This document shows, one piece after another, positions 52,671 through 60,828 of a DNA stretch of 64,000 nt. The stretch's first letter is position 1; each line of letters opens with the position of its first letter. The notes under the pieces are model-generated. The model had not been told where the DNA came from and did not search any database. It worked only from the letters and a program-made list of their open reading frames with translations. Origin of the DNA: Neorhizobium petrolearium (lineage in GTDB: Bacteria; Pseudomonadota; Alphaproteobacteria; Rhizobiales; Rhizobiaceae); assembly GCF_017873175.1 (NCBI RefSeq), contig NZ_JAGGJW010000012.1, positions 186,001 to 250,000 on the forward strand. The letters are read 5' to 3'. A program made the position numbers and the translations under genes.

Positions 52671-53627
52671 TCACGGATGGCCGGCGGCGACCACCATGCG
52701 GATGAGCGCGTTGGAAGAGGTGACTTCCATCTTGCTCATCACGTTCGAGCGATGGATTTCGACCGTCTTCGGACTGATGCCGAGCTGGCGGGCGATCGCC
52801 TTGTTGGACAGGCCTTCCGCAACCAGCGACAGGACCTGACGTTCGCGCGGCGTGAGCCGCAGGAGCTTTTCGGAAAATTCCGGTGAAACGCCGGGCAGCG
52901 TGACGGGATGGGTGCCGTGCAGCAAAAGGCGGATGGCGCTTGCGACGATGCGGCGGGCGAGCACCACAGGCTTGCCGCTTGCCTTGGCGACCATCTGGCG
53001 GTCGGCTTCCGTAAAACTCACGGAATTCAGGACGATGATCTCCGCGTCGGCAAGATCGACAAGGGCACTTGCCAGCAGCTTTTTGTCGCCGTCGGCGGCG
53101 TAGCTGGCGCTGATCTTGTAGGGCGCCAGCGCCGGGATTTCGAGTTCGCCTATCTGTTGCTGCAGCGGCTGAATGAGGCCGACGGCGGAGCCGTGCGCGG
53201 CGAGCGAAATGACCGCCGATTCCATCGCGCGCTGGGCGTTGACCGTCGGGCAGGTGCTCTCGAAATCGCGAAAAAGTCCGGTCGACAGGATCACCACCAG
53301 ATCGAATTCGTTGGGCTGGAAGGCGGCGGCGATCTTCGCCATGCGCTCAGCGATCCGCGGCTTGGAGATGACGATGTCGCTGCCGTCAGCGAGCCGGGTG
53401 ACGATGCTGGTCTCGCCGGGACGCACTCTCAGATCATCGATTTCCGCCTCGGAAAGACCGTCCAGAGCGCCGATTTCCAGCGCTTCTATCGGTATATCAA
53501 GGTTTTCCAGCATGTCGCCAATGATATCCGTGCGCGGCGACTGGCCGACGCTCAAAAACATGACGCGATGACGGGCTTCCGCTGCTTCCGGTGAGGCCGA
53601 AGCCGGATTGTATGAGCTCTTCGTCAC
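52671..53627 (-). CDS. AroM-like sensor domain fused to a LuxR-type DNA-binding domain
   Basis: 318-residue one-component regulator with an unusual build. Residues about 20-235 are AroM-like and align with the neighbour 51.8-52.5 kb (RVMFLSVGQSPRTDIIG; FDLVVILSTG; VVLARRIVASAIRLL). Residues about 256-318 are a GerE/LuxR helix-turn-helix (LTPRERQVLSLVAEGLSNKAIARQL; KTVEIHRSNVMSKM). The two Cys of the enzyme are Ser here (S115, S202), so the domain should bind but not convert the ligand. The start is GTG at 53627; its ribosome site is weak (AAAGGA at 14 bases). It lies between the two operons that carry the shared 20-mer. Confidence 0.85.
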   Translation of the reverse strand: MTKSSYNPASASPEAAEARHRVMFLSVGQSPRTDIIGDMLENLDIPIEALEIGALDGLSEAEIDDLRVRPGETSIVTRLADGSDIVISKPRIAERMAKIAAAFQPNEFDLVVILSTGLFRDFESTCPTVNAQRAMESAVISLAAHGSAVGLIQPLQQQIGELEIPALAPYKISASYAADGDKKLLASALVDLADAEIIVLNSVSFTEADRQMVAKASGKPVVLARRIVASAIRLLLHGTHPVTLPGVSPEFSEKLLRLTPRERQVLSLVAEGLSNKAIARQLGISPKTVEIHRSNVMSKMEVTSSNALIRMVVAAGHP

Positions 53628-53701
53628 GGGCAGGGAATCGGTCCTTTCGATCGTCTCGGCATGATGGTTTTAGGCATGCACAAAATCAAGGCAAGCTCAT
53701 T

Positions 53702-53721
53702 CTAGGGGCAGTCCCCTATAG
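53702..53721 (+). promoter_or_regulatory. 20-bp operator copy B, before the DUF917-HyuA operon
   Basis: CTAGGGGCAGTCCCCTATAG, with arms CTAGGGG and CCCCTA(T), lies 52 bp before the DUF917 start and 75 bp before the regulator gene on the other strand. Copy A differs at two positions only. A shorter perfect repeat, GCTAG-GTT-CTAGC (53741-53753), follows just before the ribosome site. Confidence 0.8.
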
Positions 53722-53772
53722 GCATCCTTCCTCACACATGGCTAGGTTCTAGCACATTCTTCGGAGGTAAAC

Positions 53773-54852
53773 ATGATCCGTGATTTCGAAGCGGGTGAGA
53801 TCGACCCGCTTGCCGTGGGCGCCTGGATTCTCGGAACTGGCGGGGGCGGCAGTCCCTATCTGGCCCAGCTGAACCTGAAAAAACTCTACAAAGACGGTAA
53901 GCGCGTCAAGCTCATCGATCCCAAGGCGCTCGATGACGGCGATGCCGTTGCGGTTGTCTCGAAGATGGGAGCGCCACTGGTCGGCCAGGAACGCCTTGTC
54001 GATCCCGCCCATCTTGCCCGCGCCATGCAACTCATGGAGGAATACACCGGCCGCAAGTTCCGCGCCGTGATGAGCGTCGAGATTGGCGGCGGCAACGCGC
54101 TGTCGCCATTCCTCGCCGCCGCCATGCTGGATATCCCGGTGGTCGACGCCGATGCGATGGGCCGCGCCTATCCGGAAGCGCAGATGACGAGCTTCGCGAT
54201 CGGCGACCTGCCGATGTACCCGCTGACGCTGGTCGATTGCCGCGACAACGAGGCGATCGTCGCCAAGGCCGCTTCGTGGAAGTGGATGGAGCGCATCTCC
54301 CGCAAGATTTGCACCGAAGTCGGTTCCACCGCCGCCACTTGCAAGGCACCGCGCACCGGCCGCGAAGTCAAGGAGTGGGGCGTTCTTTACACGGTGACCA
54401 AGGCCGTCAGCCTCGGCCGTGCCGTGCTCGACGCCCGTGCCGCCCATACCGATCCGGTCGAGGCCGTGCTTTCCCACGAGGGCGGCAAGGTGCTCTTCAA
54501 GGGCAAGATCGCCGACGTGGATCGCACCACGACCGGCGGCTTCCTGCGCGGTTCGGCGATGATCGAAGGTCTCGACGGCGACCGCGGCTCGAAGGTCGAG
54601 CTTGCCTTCCAGAACGAGTGGGCGGTGGCCTTCCGCGACAGCCAGCCGATCGCCATGACGCCGGACCTGATCTGCCTGCTCGATACGGTTTCGGGCGAAG
54701 CAATCGGCACGGAGACGGTACGTTACGGCCAGCGCGTGACGGTGGTGGCGTTGCCTGCGCCGGATGTGCTGACCAGCCCCAAGGGCCTGGAGCATGTGGG
54801 CCCACGCGCCTTCGGATATGACCTTGATTTCAAATCGGTGTTTGCAGCATGA
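53773..54852 (+). CDS. DUF917 family protein (S-methyl-thiohydantoin desulfurase family)
   Basis: 359-residue cytoplasmic protein. The N-terminal AVGAWILGTGGGGSPYLAQL and EIGGGNALSPFLAAAMLDIPVVDADAMGRAYPE are DUF917 hallmarks. The family was renamed after an enzyme that removes sulfur from an S-methylated thiohydantoin in ergothioneine breakdown (from memory); most members remain uncharacterised. GGAGG precedes the ATG at 53773. It overlaps the HyuA-like gene by ATGA. With that partner it could form or modify a hydantoin ring that HyuA then opens. Confidence 0.88.
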   Translation: MIRDFEAGEIDPLAVGAWILGTGGGGSPYLAQLNLKKLYKDGKRVKLIDPKALDDGDAVAVVSKMGAPLVGQERLVDPAHLARAMQLMEEYTGRKFRAVMSVEIGGGNALSPFLAAAMLDIPVVDADAMGRAYPEAQMTSFAIGDLPMYPLTLVDCRDNEAIVAKAASWKWMERISRKICTEVGSTAATCKAPRTGREVKEWGVLYTVTKAVSLGRAVLDARAAHTDPVEAVLSHEGGKVLFKGKIADVDRTTTGGFLRGSAMIEGLDGDRGSKVELAFQNEWAVAFRDSQPIAMTPDLICLLDTVSGEAIGTETVRYGQRVTVVALPAPDVLTSPKGLEHVGPRAFGYDLDFKSVFAA

Positions 54853-56423
54853 AGCGGATCGGAATTGACGTCGGCGGCACGAATACGGATGCCGTGCTCA
54901 TCGATGGCGAGAAGGTAATTTCGGCCATCAAGTTTCCAACCACCGCCGACGTAATGCAGGGCGTGGTCAATGCGATCGGCCACGTGGTCTCCTCCCAGGC
55001 GCCGGGCGCTTCGCCGGTCGATGCGGTGATGATCGGCACGACGCATTTCACCAATGCGGTGGTCGAGCGCGCCCGCCTGGAACGGGTCGCCGCGATCCGC
55101 ATCGCGATGCCGGCGGGCGCCTCGCTGCCGCCGATGATCGACTGGCCGGACGAGTTGCGGGACGCGGTCGATCCGCTCTCCTTCATGGTGCATGGCGGCC
55201 ATGAATATGACGGCCGCCCGCTTGTGCCGCTCGCCCGTGATGAGATCCGCGATGCAGCTATGAAGATTCGCGATGCCGGCGTAGATTCCATCGGTATCAC
55301 CGCACTCTTCTCGCCGCTGACGGCCGAATGCGAGCTGGAAGCCGCCGAGATCATCCGCTCAGTCATTCCGAGCGCGCGGATAACGCTGTCGCACACGCTC
55401 GGCCGCATCGGTCTGCTGGAGCGCGAGAATGTCACGCTCCTGAACGCCGCGCTTCAGGGCCTCGGGCGCAAGACGATCGACGCCTTCAAGGATGCGCTTC
55501 TGCGTGCCGGCATCGACGCTCCTTTTTACCTGACCCAGAACGACGGTACCGTCGTTCTGGCCGATGTCGCGGCCGCCAACCCGGTCTACAGCTTTGCTTC
55601 CGGTCCTACCAATTCCATGCGCGGCGCGGCCTTCCTGACCGGCCTCAAGGAAGCGATGGTCATCGACGTCGGCGGCACGACTTCCGACATCGGCTGCCTT
55701 GTCGGCGGTTTTCCGCGTGAAGCCAACAATGTCGTCGAGGTCGGTGGTGTCCGCACATTGTTCCGCATGCCCGACCTTTTGCCGATGGCGCTCGGCGGCG
55801 GTACCATCATCGATCCGGAAACCCGCAAGATCGGTCCGCGTTCGGTCGGCTATCGCATCACAGAAAAGGCGCTGGTCTTCGGCGGCGATACGCTGACCAC
55901 GACGGACGTGGCGGTTGCCGCCGGCCTCGTCGAGATCGGCGACAGGGATCGGGTCAAGCATCTCGACAAGGCGATGGTCGCGGACCTCCTGAAGCGTATC
56001 GAGGCGATGGTGGAGGACGGCGTCGACCGGATGAAGACCTCGGCCGAAGGCGTGCAGTTGATCGCCGTCGGCGGTGGTGCGTTCCTGATCCCCGAAAAGC
56101 TAAAGGGGGCGAGGGAGGTGCTGCGTGTCGAACATGCGGGCGTGGCGAATGCGTTGGGTGCCGCAATGGCGCAAGTTTCCGGCGAGGTCGATCAGGTCTT
56201 CTCCGACATGTCGCGCGACAATGCGATCGCCGAGGCCGACCGCATTGCTCGCCGGCGTGCGGTCGAGGCCGGTGCGGATCCGAACTCGATCGTGACGCTC
56301 GACACGGAAGACATTCCGATCGCCTATCTGCCGGGTGATGCACGACGCGTGCGTGTGCGCGTCGTCGGTGACATCGCCTTCATGAAGGAAGAGGAGAAAC
56401 GTGCAGCCGATGGCATGCGTTAA
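54849..56423 (+). CDS. HyuA-like hydantoinase/oxoprolinase family protein, short form
   Basis: 524 residues, about 170 shorter than the HyuA half of the fusion at 9.6 kb, and with no HyuB partner. It has the actin-like nucleotide sites RIGIDVGGTNTDAVLIDG at the N-terminus, IGTTHFTNAVVERARLERV, SGPTNSMRGAAFLTG and AMVIDVGGTTSDIG. This short form often accompanies DUF917. It is expected to use ATP to phosphorylate or hydrolyse a cyclic amide. It overlaps the DUF917 gene and ends the operon. Confidence 0.85.
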   Translation: MKRIGIDVGGTNTDAVLIDGEKVISAIKFPTTADVMQGVVNAIGHVVSSQAPGASPVDAVMIGTTHFTNAVVERARLERVAAIRIAMPAGASLPPMIDWPDELRDAVDPLSFMVHGGHEYDGRPLVPLARDEIRDAAMKIRDAGVDSIGITALFSPLTAECELEAAEIIRSVIPSARITLSHTLGRIGLLERENVTLLNAALQGLGRKTIDAFKDALLRAGIDAPFYLTQNDGTVVLADVAAANPVYSFASGPTNSMRGAAFLTGLKEAMVIDVGGTTSDIGCLVGGFPREANNVVEVGGVRTLFRMPDLLPMALGGGTIIDPETRKIGPRSVGYRITEKALVFGGDTLTTTDVAVAAGLVEIGDRDRVKHLDKAMVADLLKRIEAMVEDGVDRMKTSAEGVQLIAVGGGAFLIPEKLKGAREVLRVEHAGVANALGAAMAQVSGEVDQVFSDMSRDNAIAEADRIARRRAVEAGADPNSIVTLDTEDIPIAYLPGDARRVRVRVVGDIAFMKEEEKRAADGMR

Positions 56424-56468
56424 CAGAGTGGCGGCAGTGCCTCTCCGGTGAGCCCAGTCTGAAAGATC

Positions 56469-56517
56469 ATCCGGATCGCAAGACGCTGCATCCTAAGCGA
56501 TGGGCGGCGATCCGGAT
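56469..56517. repeat. 11-bp inverted repeat between converging genes
   Basis: ATCCGGATCGC (56469-56479) and GCGATCCGGAT (56507-56517) are perfectly complementary across a 27-base loop, 45 bp after the HyuA-like stop and 36 bp beyond the enolase-family stop. It may act as a shared transcript end; the loop is long for a terminator. Confidence 0.5.
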
Positions 56518-56552
56518 TTCCTTGTTGAAATCCAGCCCCTCAGCTATCGGAT

Positions 56553-57671
56553 TTATCCCAGAGACTTGCCATAGCGCTCAAAGGCTTGTGGGAGAGGGGT
56601 CGTGCTCGCCCCCGGCTGTTGTGGTCTTCTGAAGATGCCGCTCTCCACGTTCGCCGGCTCGTGGAAGTGATCCTTGATCCAGGGAATGTATTCGAGGATT
56701 GCCGAGGCTGGATGCCAGTAGCTCAGGTGAACATGCACCTGGCTCATTTCGCCGGCATGCGGGACGACAGGTAGGCGGTTCGCCAGAGCCAGATCCGCTA
56801 CCTGGATATATTCGGTAACGCCGCCCAGGCGCGTCACATCCGGCTGGACATAGTGTACCGCTCCAGCGCTGATAAAGCTTCTAAAGGCATCGACGGTATA
56901 GAGCTGCTCGCCGAGTGCGACAGGGATGGAGGTGTTCCGGGCGAGGGCTGCATGGCTTGCCACGTCGTCGTACCACATCGGTTCCTCGAACCAGTAGATG
57001 TCGAGGTCGCGCGCCCGTGCACAGAAACGCTGGCAGGTGGGAAGATCCCATTTGCCGTTGGCGTCGATGGCAATCCGGACTGCGCCACCCACGCGCTTGC
57101 GGACCGCCTCCAGCCGCTCGATGTCGATGTTGGGATCGTCGTGGCCCACCTTGATCTTGATGCGGGTGAATCCGTCTTGCTCGACAGCACGGGCAGAACC
57201 CGCGATGAGTGCTTTCGTCGAGAACGAGAGCCAGCCAATATCGGTATTGTAGGCTTCGAGCTTCTCGGTTCGTGCTCCACCCAGGAGTGACCAGAGGGGG
57301 ACGCCTGCCTTCTTCGCGGAAAGATCCCACAGCGCAACATCCACCGCCGCCAGCGCAAGATGCGTGATACCGGCGCGCCCGACCCACTGGAGGGCGGGAT
57401 GACGGGCAAGCTTCGTCCAAAGACGCTGATGGTCGGAGGCGTCCTCGCCCATCAATAGCGGCGCATAGCAATCGCGAATACACGCCGTGATCAGGCGGTC
57501 TGACGGCAGGTGGGCATGGGTTCCGGTAAAGCCGTAGCCCACCAGGCCGTCTGTCGTGGTGATTTTCGTCCCCACGACTCCCCAGTGCGTAATGCTATGG
57601 GTGGAATCGGAGATCGAATCCGAGGTGAGCGGTAGGTGCAGGATAAACGGTTCGACGGCTGAAATTTTCAT
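56553..57671 (-). CDS. Mandelate racemase/muconate lactonizing enzyme family (enolase superfamily)
   Basis: 372-residue TIM-barrel enzyme that removes a proton next to a carboxylate, then racemises or dehydrates. The Lys motif is TRIKIKVGHDD, metal ligands lie in AIDANGKW, WFEEPM and ALGEQLY, and the Asp-His pair is in VQPDVTRLGG and VVPHAGEMSQ. Lys-x-Lys plus Asp-His places it in the mandelate-racemase subgroup, which includes many sugar-acid dehydratases. GGAGG precedes the ATG at 57671; the frame is open to 57803. It lies 77 bp after a GntR gene on the same strand. Confidence 0.88.
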   Translation of the reverse strand: MKISAVEPFILHLPLTSDSISDSTHSITHWGVVGTKITTTDGLVGYGFTGTHAHLPSDRLITACIRDCYAPLLMGEDASDHQRLWTKLARHPALQWVGRAGITHLALAAVDVALWDLSAKKAGVPLWSLLGGARTEKLEAYNTDIGWLSFSTKALIAGSARAVEQDGFTRIKIKVGHDDPNIDIERLEAVRKRVGGAVRIAIDANGKWDLPTCQRFCARARDLDIYWFEEPMWYDDVASHAALARNTSIPVALGEQLYTVDAFRSFISAGAVHYVQPDVTRLGGVTEYIQVADLALANRLPVVPHAGEMSQVHVHLSYWHPASAILEYIPWIKDHFHEPANVESGIFRRPQQPGASTTPLPQAFERYGKSLG

Positions 57672-57747
57672 GATGGGACCTCCTCCCGTACGCGGACTAT
57701 TTTGAAATGGGCGGACCGCTGGCCCAAACATAAGCTCGGCTTCGCCG

Positions 57748-58722
57748 CTACAGGCGCTCCAGATAGGGTAAATCCGCCGGTTCGATCGTTTCGGCGACGG
57801 CACGAATGCGCAGCATCGCCCGGTGTCGCGATACCTTTAAATGTTGGACCAGCGCCTCGCAGGCCCCGGCGACGTCCTGACGTTCAAGAAGAGTGACGAT
57901 CTCGAGATGTTCCGGCAGAAACGGTTCGCTCTCGAAAAGTTCTGAGGTGCGCCGGTAGAGGAAATGGTGTGCAACCAAGAGAGCCTGCGGCAGGCTGACA
58001 GCCCGCAGCAGTGCCTGGTTCCCGCATCGCCCAAGCAGATCCACGTGCAATTCCTGCTCCAGCTGATCCAGCTGTTCGCTTCGAACCTCTGACGACGCCA
58101 TCGTCATCTCGATGTTTGCTCGGAAGGCGGCAAGAAGCCCCTCAGGTAGATGAGGCACGGCCTTCTCAAGCGCGAGCGGCTCCAGCACCCACCGAAGTTC
58201 ATAGAGTTCGTTAATGTGTTTTTCAGTCAAAGCTGGTGCATACCATCTGGCGCTGCCGTCTTTATGGACGATACCCCGCTCCTGCAGGCGTGCGACCACA
58301 TCGCGCGCCACGGTGCGGCTGACGCCGTAGTGGCGGGCCAGCAGCACCTCGTTGATACGCCAGCCAGCAAGCGAGGTGCGTGAGACGACCTCTATCTCGA
58401 CTTCGGGATAGATTACCTCCCAGCTCGAGCGTAGCTGCAGTTCAAGCCCGTCATCGATGCCTGAAGCCTGAAGACCACCGATCTCGCGGGTCGCGGGCAA
58501 AACATCATAGCCTCGACCTTCGGCCTTCTTCAGAAGGCCTAGTCGCTCCAGTTCGACCAAGGCCTGGCGTGCCGGGGTCCTGCTGATGCCGAAGCGTTCT
58601 GCAACCCGCGTTTCCGTCAGGCGGGTTGCTGCCGGCAACGCACCGCTACAGATGTCGAATGCCAGCAGATCGCAGGCGCGGCGGTAGAGCTTTGACGAAA
58701 GAGGCTTGGATGCGATCTGCAT
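57748..58722 (-). CDS. GntR family regulator with two DNA-binding domains and an FCD domain
   Basis: 324 residues, about 90 more than usual for the family. The first winged helix-turn-helix is at about 15-75 (TETRVAERFGISRTPARQALVELERLG), the second at about 98-160 (NEVLLARHYGVSRTVARDVVARLQERG), and the all-helical FCD ligand domain follows from about 168. A dimer would thus carry four DNA-binding heads. It is upstream of the enolase-family gene on the same strand and divergent from the Ldh2-type gene, so it probably controls both. FCD domains commonly bind carboxylates with a metal. Confidence 0.85.
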   Translation of the reverse strand: MQIASKPLSSKLYRRACDLLAFDICSGALPAATRLTETRVAERFGISRTPARQALVELERLGLLKKAEGRGYDVLPATREIGGLQASGIDDGLELQLRSSWEVIYPEVEIEVVSRTSLAGWRINEVLLARHYGVSRTVARDVVARLQERGIVHKDGSARWYAPALTEKHINELYELRWVLEPLALEKAVPHLPEGLLAAFRANIEMTMASSEVRSEQLDQLEQELHVDLLGRCGNQALLRAVSLPQALLVAHHFLYRRTSELFESEPFLPEHLEIVTLLERQDVAGACEALVQHLKVSRHRAMLRIRAVAETIEPADLPYLERL

Positions 58723-58786
58723 GGCGGCAAGGTCTTTGGAAAACGTCAGGTGATCAGGGATTGCACATCCTCAATCAAACGTCTAG

Positions 58787-58801
58787 TGTACGCATCATAC
58801 A
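58787..58801. promoter_or_regulatory. Possible GntR operator
   Basis: TGTA-CGCATCA-TACA is an inverted repeat with 4-bp arms, in the 114-bp divergent region between the tandem-domain GntR gene and the Ldh2-type gene, 36 bp before the latter. Arms are short, so confidence is limited. Confidence 0.35.
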
Positions 58802-58836
58802 TTTTGCGAGAGAGGTGTGAGGGAGGAGCTTTCGCG

Positions 58837-59937
58837 ATGCCGCAATCCGACCCGTCGACTCGATTGCCTCTCACGGAGTTGGCACGGTTTTCGCGCGAGG
58901 TGATTTCGGCCTCGGGCGCGGACCGTGCGACGGCCGACGCGGCTTCGCGCGCCATGATGCATGGCACGCGCCATGGCGTGGACAGTCACGGAATCCGCCT
59001 TCTTCCACATTACATAGAGGCCCTGGAAGGCGGTCGCGTGAACAGGCGCCCTAGCATCAAAATGCTGAACAGCTTCGGGGCGGCAAGGACACTCGATGCG
59101 GATCATGCCCATGGTGCGCTGGCGACCTACACGGCGATGGAGAATGCCATCGAATTGGCGCGCCGCTTTGGGCTTGGCGCCGTAGCCATCCGCAACACAT
59201 CCCACTTCGGCCCGGCCGGGGCTTATTCCATCGAGGCGGCAAGACAAGGCTTTATAGGCCTTGTCTTCGCCAATTCCGACAGTTTCGTGCGGCTGCATGA
59301 TGGGGCTGAGCGTTTTCACGGCACCAATCCGATCTCGGTTGCCGTGCCGACGACTGAGGCCAATCCATGGCTCTTGGACATGGCGACGAGTGCTGTGCCC
59401 TTCAATCGCGTTTTACTTTATCGCAGCCTCGGACATCCGCTTCCGAGTGCCGTTGCATCGGACGAGGATGGGAATGATACCACCGACGCCAATCTGGTTG
59501 AGATGCTGGCGCCGCTTGGCGCTGAATTCGGCTTCAAGGGTGCCGGGCTCGCCGGGCTCGCCGAAATTTTCAGCGCGGTGATGACAGGCATGCGCCTGTC
59601 TTTCGAAATCGCTCCGATGGGAGGACCGGATTTTGCTGCCCCTCGGGAGATGGGTGCCTTTGTCCTGGCCATAAAACCCGACGCCTTCGTGGATCGGGAG
59701 ACGTTCGATCTGGGCATGCGGCGTTATCTGGAGCGGTTGTGGACATCGCGGGCTCGCCAAAGCGGGCAGGTGATGGCACCCGGTGACAGGGAATGGAAGG
59801 TCGCGGAGGAGCGCGAGCGGAACGGCGTGGCGTTGGACCCGGTGACGGCAACAGCGTTTGAAGAACTCAGCAAGCGCTACGGCGTCGCCTTTCCCCGCTG
59901 CGTGCTTAACCAACCTCGCGAGGAGACCGGATGCTAA
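58837..59937 (+). CDS. Ldh2/malate-L-lactate dehydrogenase family oxidoreductase
   Basis: 366-residue NAD(P)-dependent dehydrogenase of the family with malate, ureidoglycolate, sulfolactate and 2,3-diketo-L-gulonate reductases. Visible family motifs are GTRHGVDSHGIRLLPHYIEALEGG with the active-site His, NTSHFGPAGAYSIEAARQGFIGLVFANSD and the late GFKGAGLAGLAEIFSA. GGGAGG precedes the ATG at 58837. Its place between two GntR genes and next to a sugar-acid dehydratase suggests reduction or oxidation of a 2-keto acid of that pathway. Confidence 0.88.
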   Translation: MPQSDPSTRLPLTELARFSREVISASGADRATADAASRAMMHGTRHGVDSHGIRLLPHYIEALEGGRVNRRPSIKMLNSFGAARTLDADHAHGALATYTAMENAIELARRFGLGAVAIRNTSHFGPAGAYSIEAARQGFIGLVFANSDSFVRLHDGAERFHGTNPISVAVPTTEANPWLLDMATSAVPFNRVLLYRSLGHPLPSAVASDEDGNDTTDANLVEMLAPLGAEFGFKGAGLAGLAEIFSAVMTGMRLSFEIAPMGGPDFAAPREMGAFVLAIKPDAFVDRETFDLGMRRYLERLWTSRARQSGQVMAPGDREWKVAEERERNGVALDPVTATAFEELSKRYGVAFPRCVLNQPREETGC

Positions 59938-59963
59938 TCTTGCATTTCATCTTTTCCTTCTCC

Positions 59964-60016
59964 TTGACATAGAGCTGAATTAACTCATAGTAGAAATTGG
60001 TCAGACAATCTGACCA
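59964..60016 (+). promoter_or_regulatory. Promoter with perfect palindromic operator before the second GntR gene
   Basis: TTGACA (59964-59969), a 16-bp spacer and CATAGT (59986-59991) form a good housekeeping promoter. Directly downstream, TGGTCAGA-CAA-TCTGACCA (59998-60016) is a perfect inverted repeat with 8-bp arms, matching the TGGT...ACCA form of FadR/FCD-type GntR sites. It covers the expected transcription start, which fits repression by the product of the next gene. Confidence 0.75.
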
Positions 60017-60054
60017 GTTGTGCATCAGAGGAGTGGTGCGCCTGGAGGAACTCG

Positions 60055-60768
60055 ATGTTCGTGGCTTTGGAGCCGCGCCGGCTTTATCGGCAGGTTGCGG
60101 AACAGATACGAGTGCTTATCGAGACGGGAGAGTTGAAGCCGGGCTCACGGCTTCCGGCCGAACGAGAGCTTGCGGAGCGTTTTGCTGTCTCCCGTCCGAC
60201 GGTTCGCGAAGCTCTGATCGTGCTTGAGGTTGAAGGACATATCCAGATCCGGATGGGGTCCGGCGTCTACATCAGCAGCCGACCAAGGCAAGCCCTCGAT
60301 ATCCTGCCGAACGATGATACCGAAGGTCCTTTGGAGATCCTTCAGGCGCGCTGCCTGATCGAAAGCGGAATTGCGGAGGAAGCCGCGCGTCTTGTGACGC
60401 CTGCAGGCATTGCGCGTATCGATGCTATTCTGGAGCGTATGGAGCGATCGCTGAATGATGCCTCGGCTGCGCTTATCTGCGACCGGGATTTTCACACGGC
60501 TATCGCGGACATCATCGGCAATTCGGCTCTGAAACATTTCGCCGGGCTGATTTACGATTCGCGGATGTCACCCTACTTCAAGAAACTCGCCAGCTATTTC
60601 GAAGGTCCGCATACCTGGAAGTTGGCGCTTGAAGAGCATCGTACCATTCGTGACGCCATTGCAGCGGGTGATCCTGCCGCGGCGCGTGAGGCCATGCGGC
60701 GTCATCTGACGCTGGCGCAAAAGAGATTCTCGGAAAGCTTCGGGGAGGAGCCGACCAGAGAAGACTGA
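60055..60768 (+). CDS. GntR family regulator with FCD domain (UxuR/FadR type)
   Basis: 237-residue regulator. The winged helix-turn-helix is at about 9-72 (LYRQVAEQIRVLIETGELKPGSRLPAERELAERFAVSRPTVREAL) and the FCD domain at about 92-225 with the conserved FHTAIA and the late EEHRTIRDAI His motifs, which bind a metal and acid ligands. GGAGGAA lies before the ATG at 60055. It is first in the operon with the TRAP transporter genes, so it probably represses its own operon through the palindrome 39 bp upstream. Members of this type often respond to hexuronates. Confidence 0.9.
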   Translation: MFVALEPRRLYRQVAEQIRVLIETGELKPGSRLPAERELAERFAVSRPTVREALIVLEVEGHIQIRMGSGVYISSRPRQALDILPNDDTEGPLEILQARCLIESGIAEEAARLVTPAGIARIDAILERMERSLNDASAALICDRDFHTAIADIIGNSALKHFAGLIYDSRMSPYFKKLASYFEGPHTWKLALEEHRTIRDAIAAGDPAAAREAMRRHLTLAQKRFSESFGEEPTRED

Positions 60769-60828
60769 TCGTTTCGCCATCCGGGCGCGCGGTCATCCAG
60801 AAAGTTCAGTTTCACCTAGGAGGAAAGA

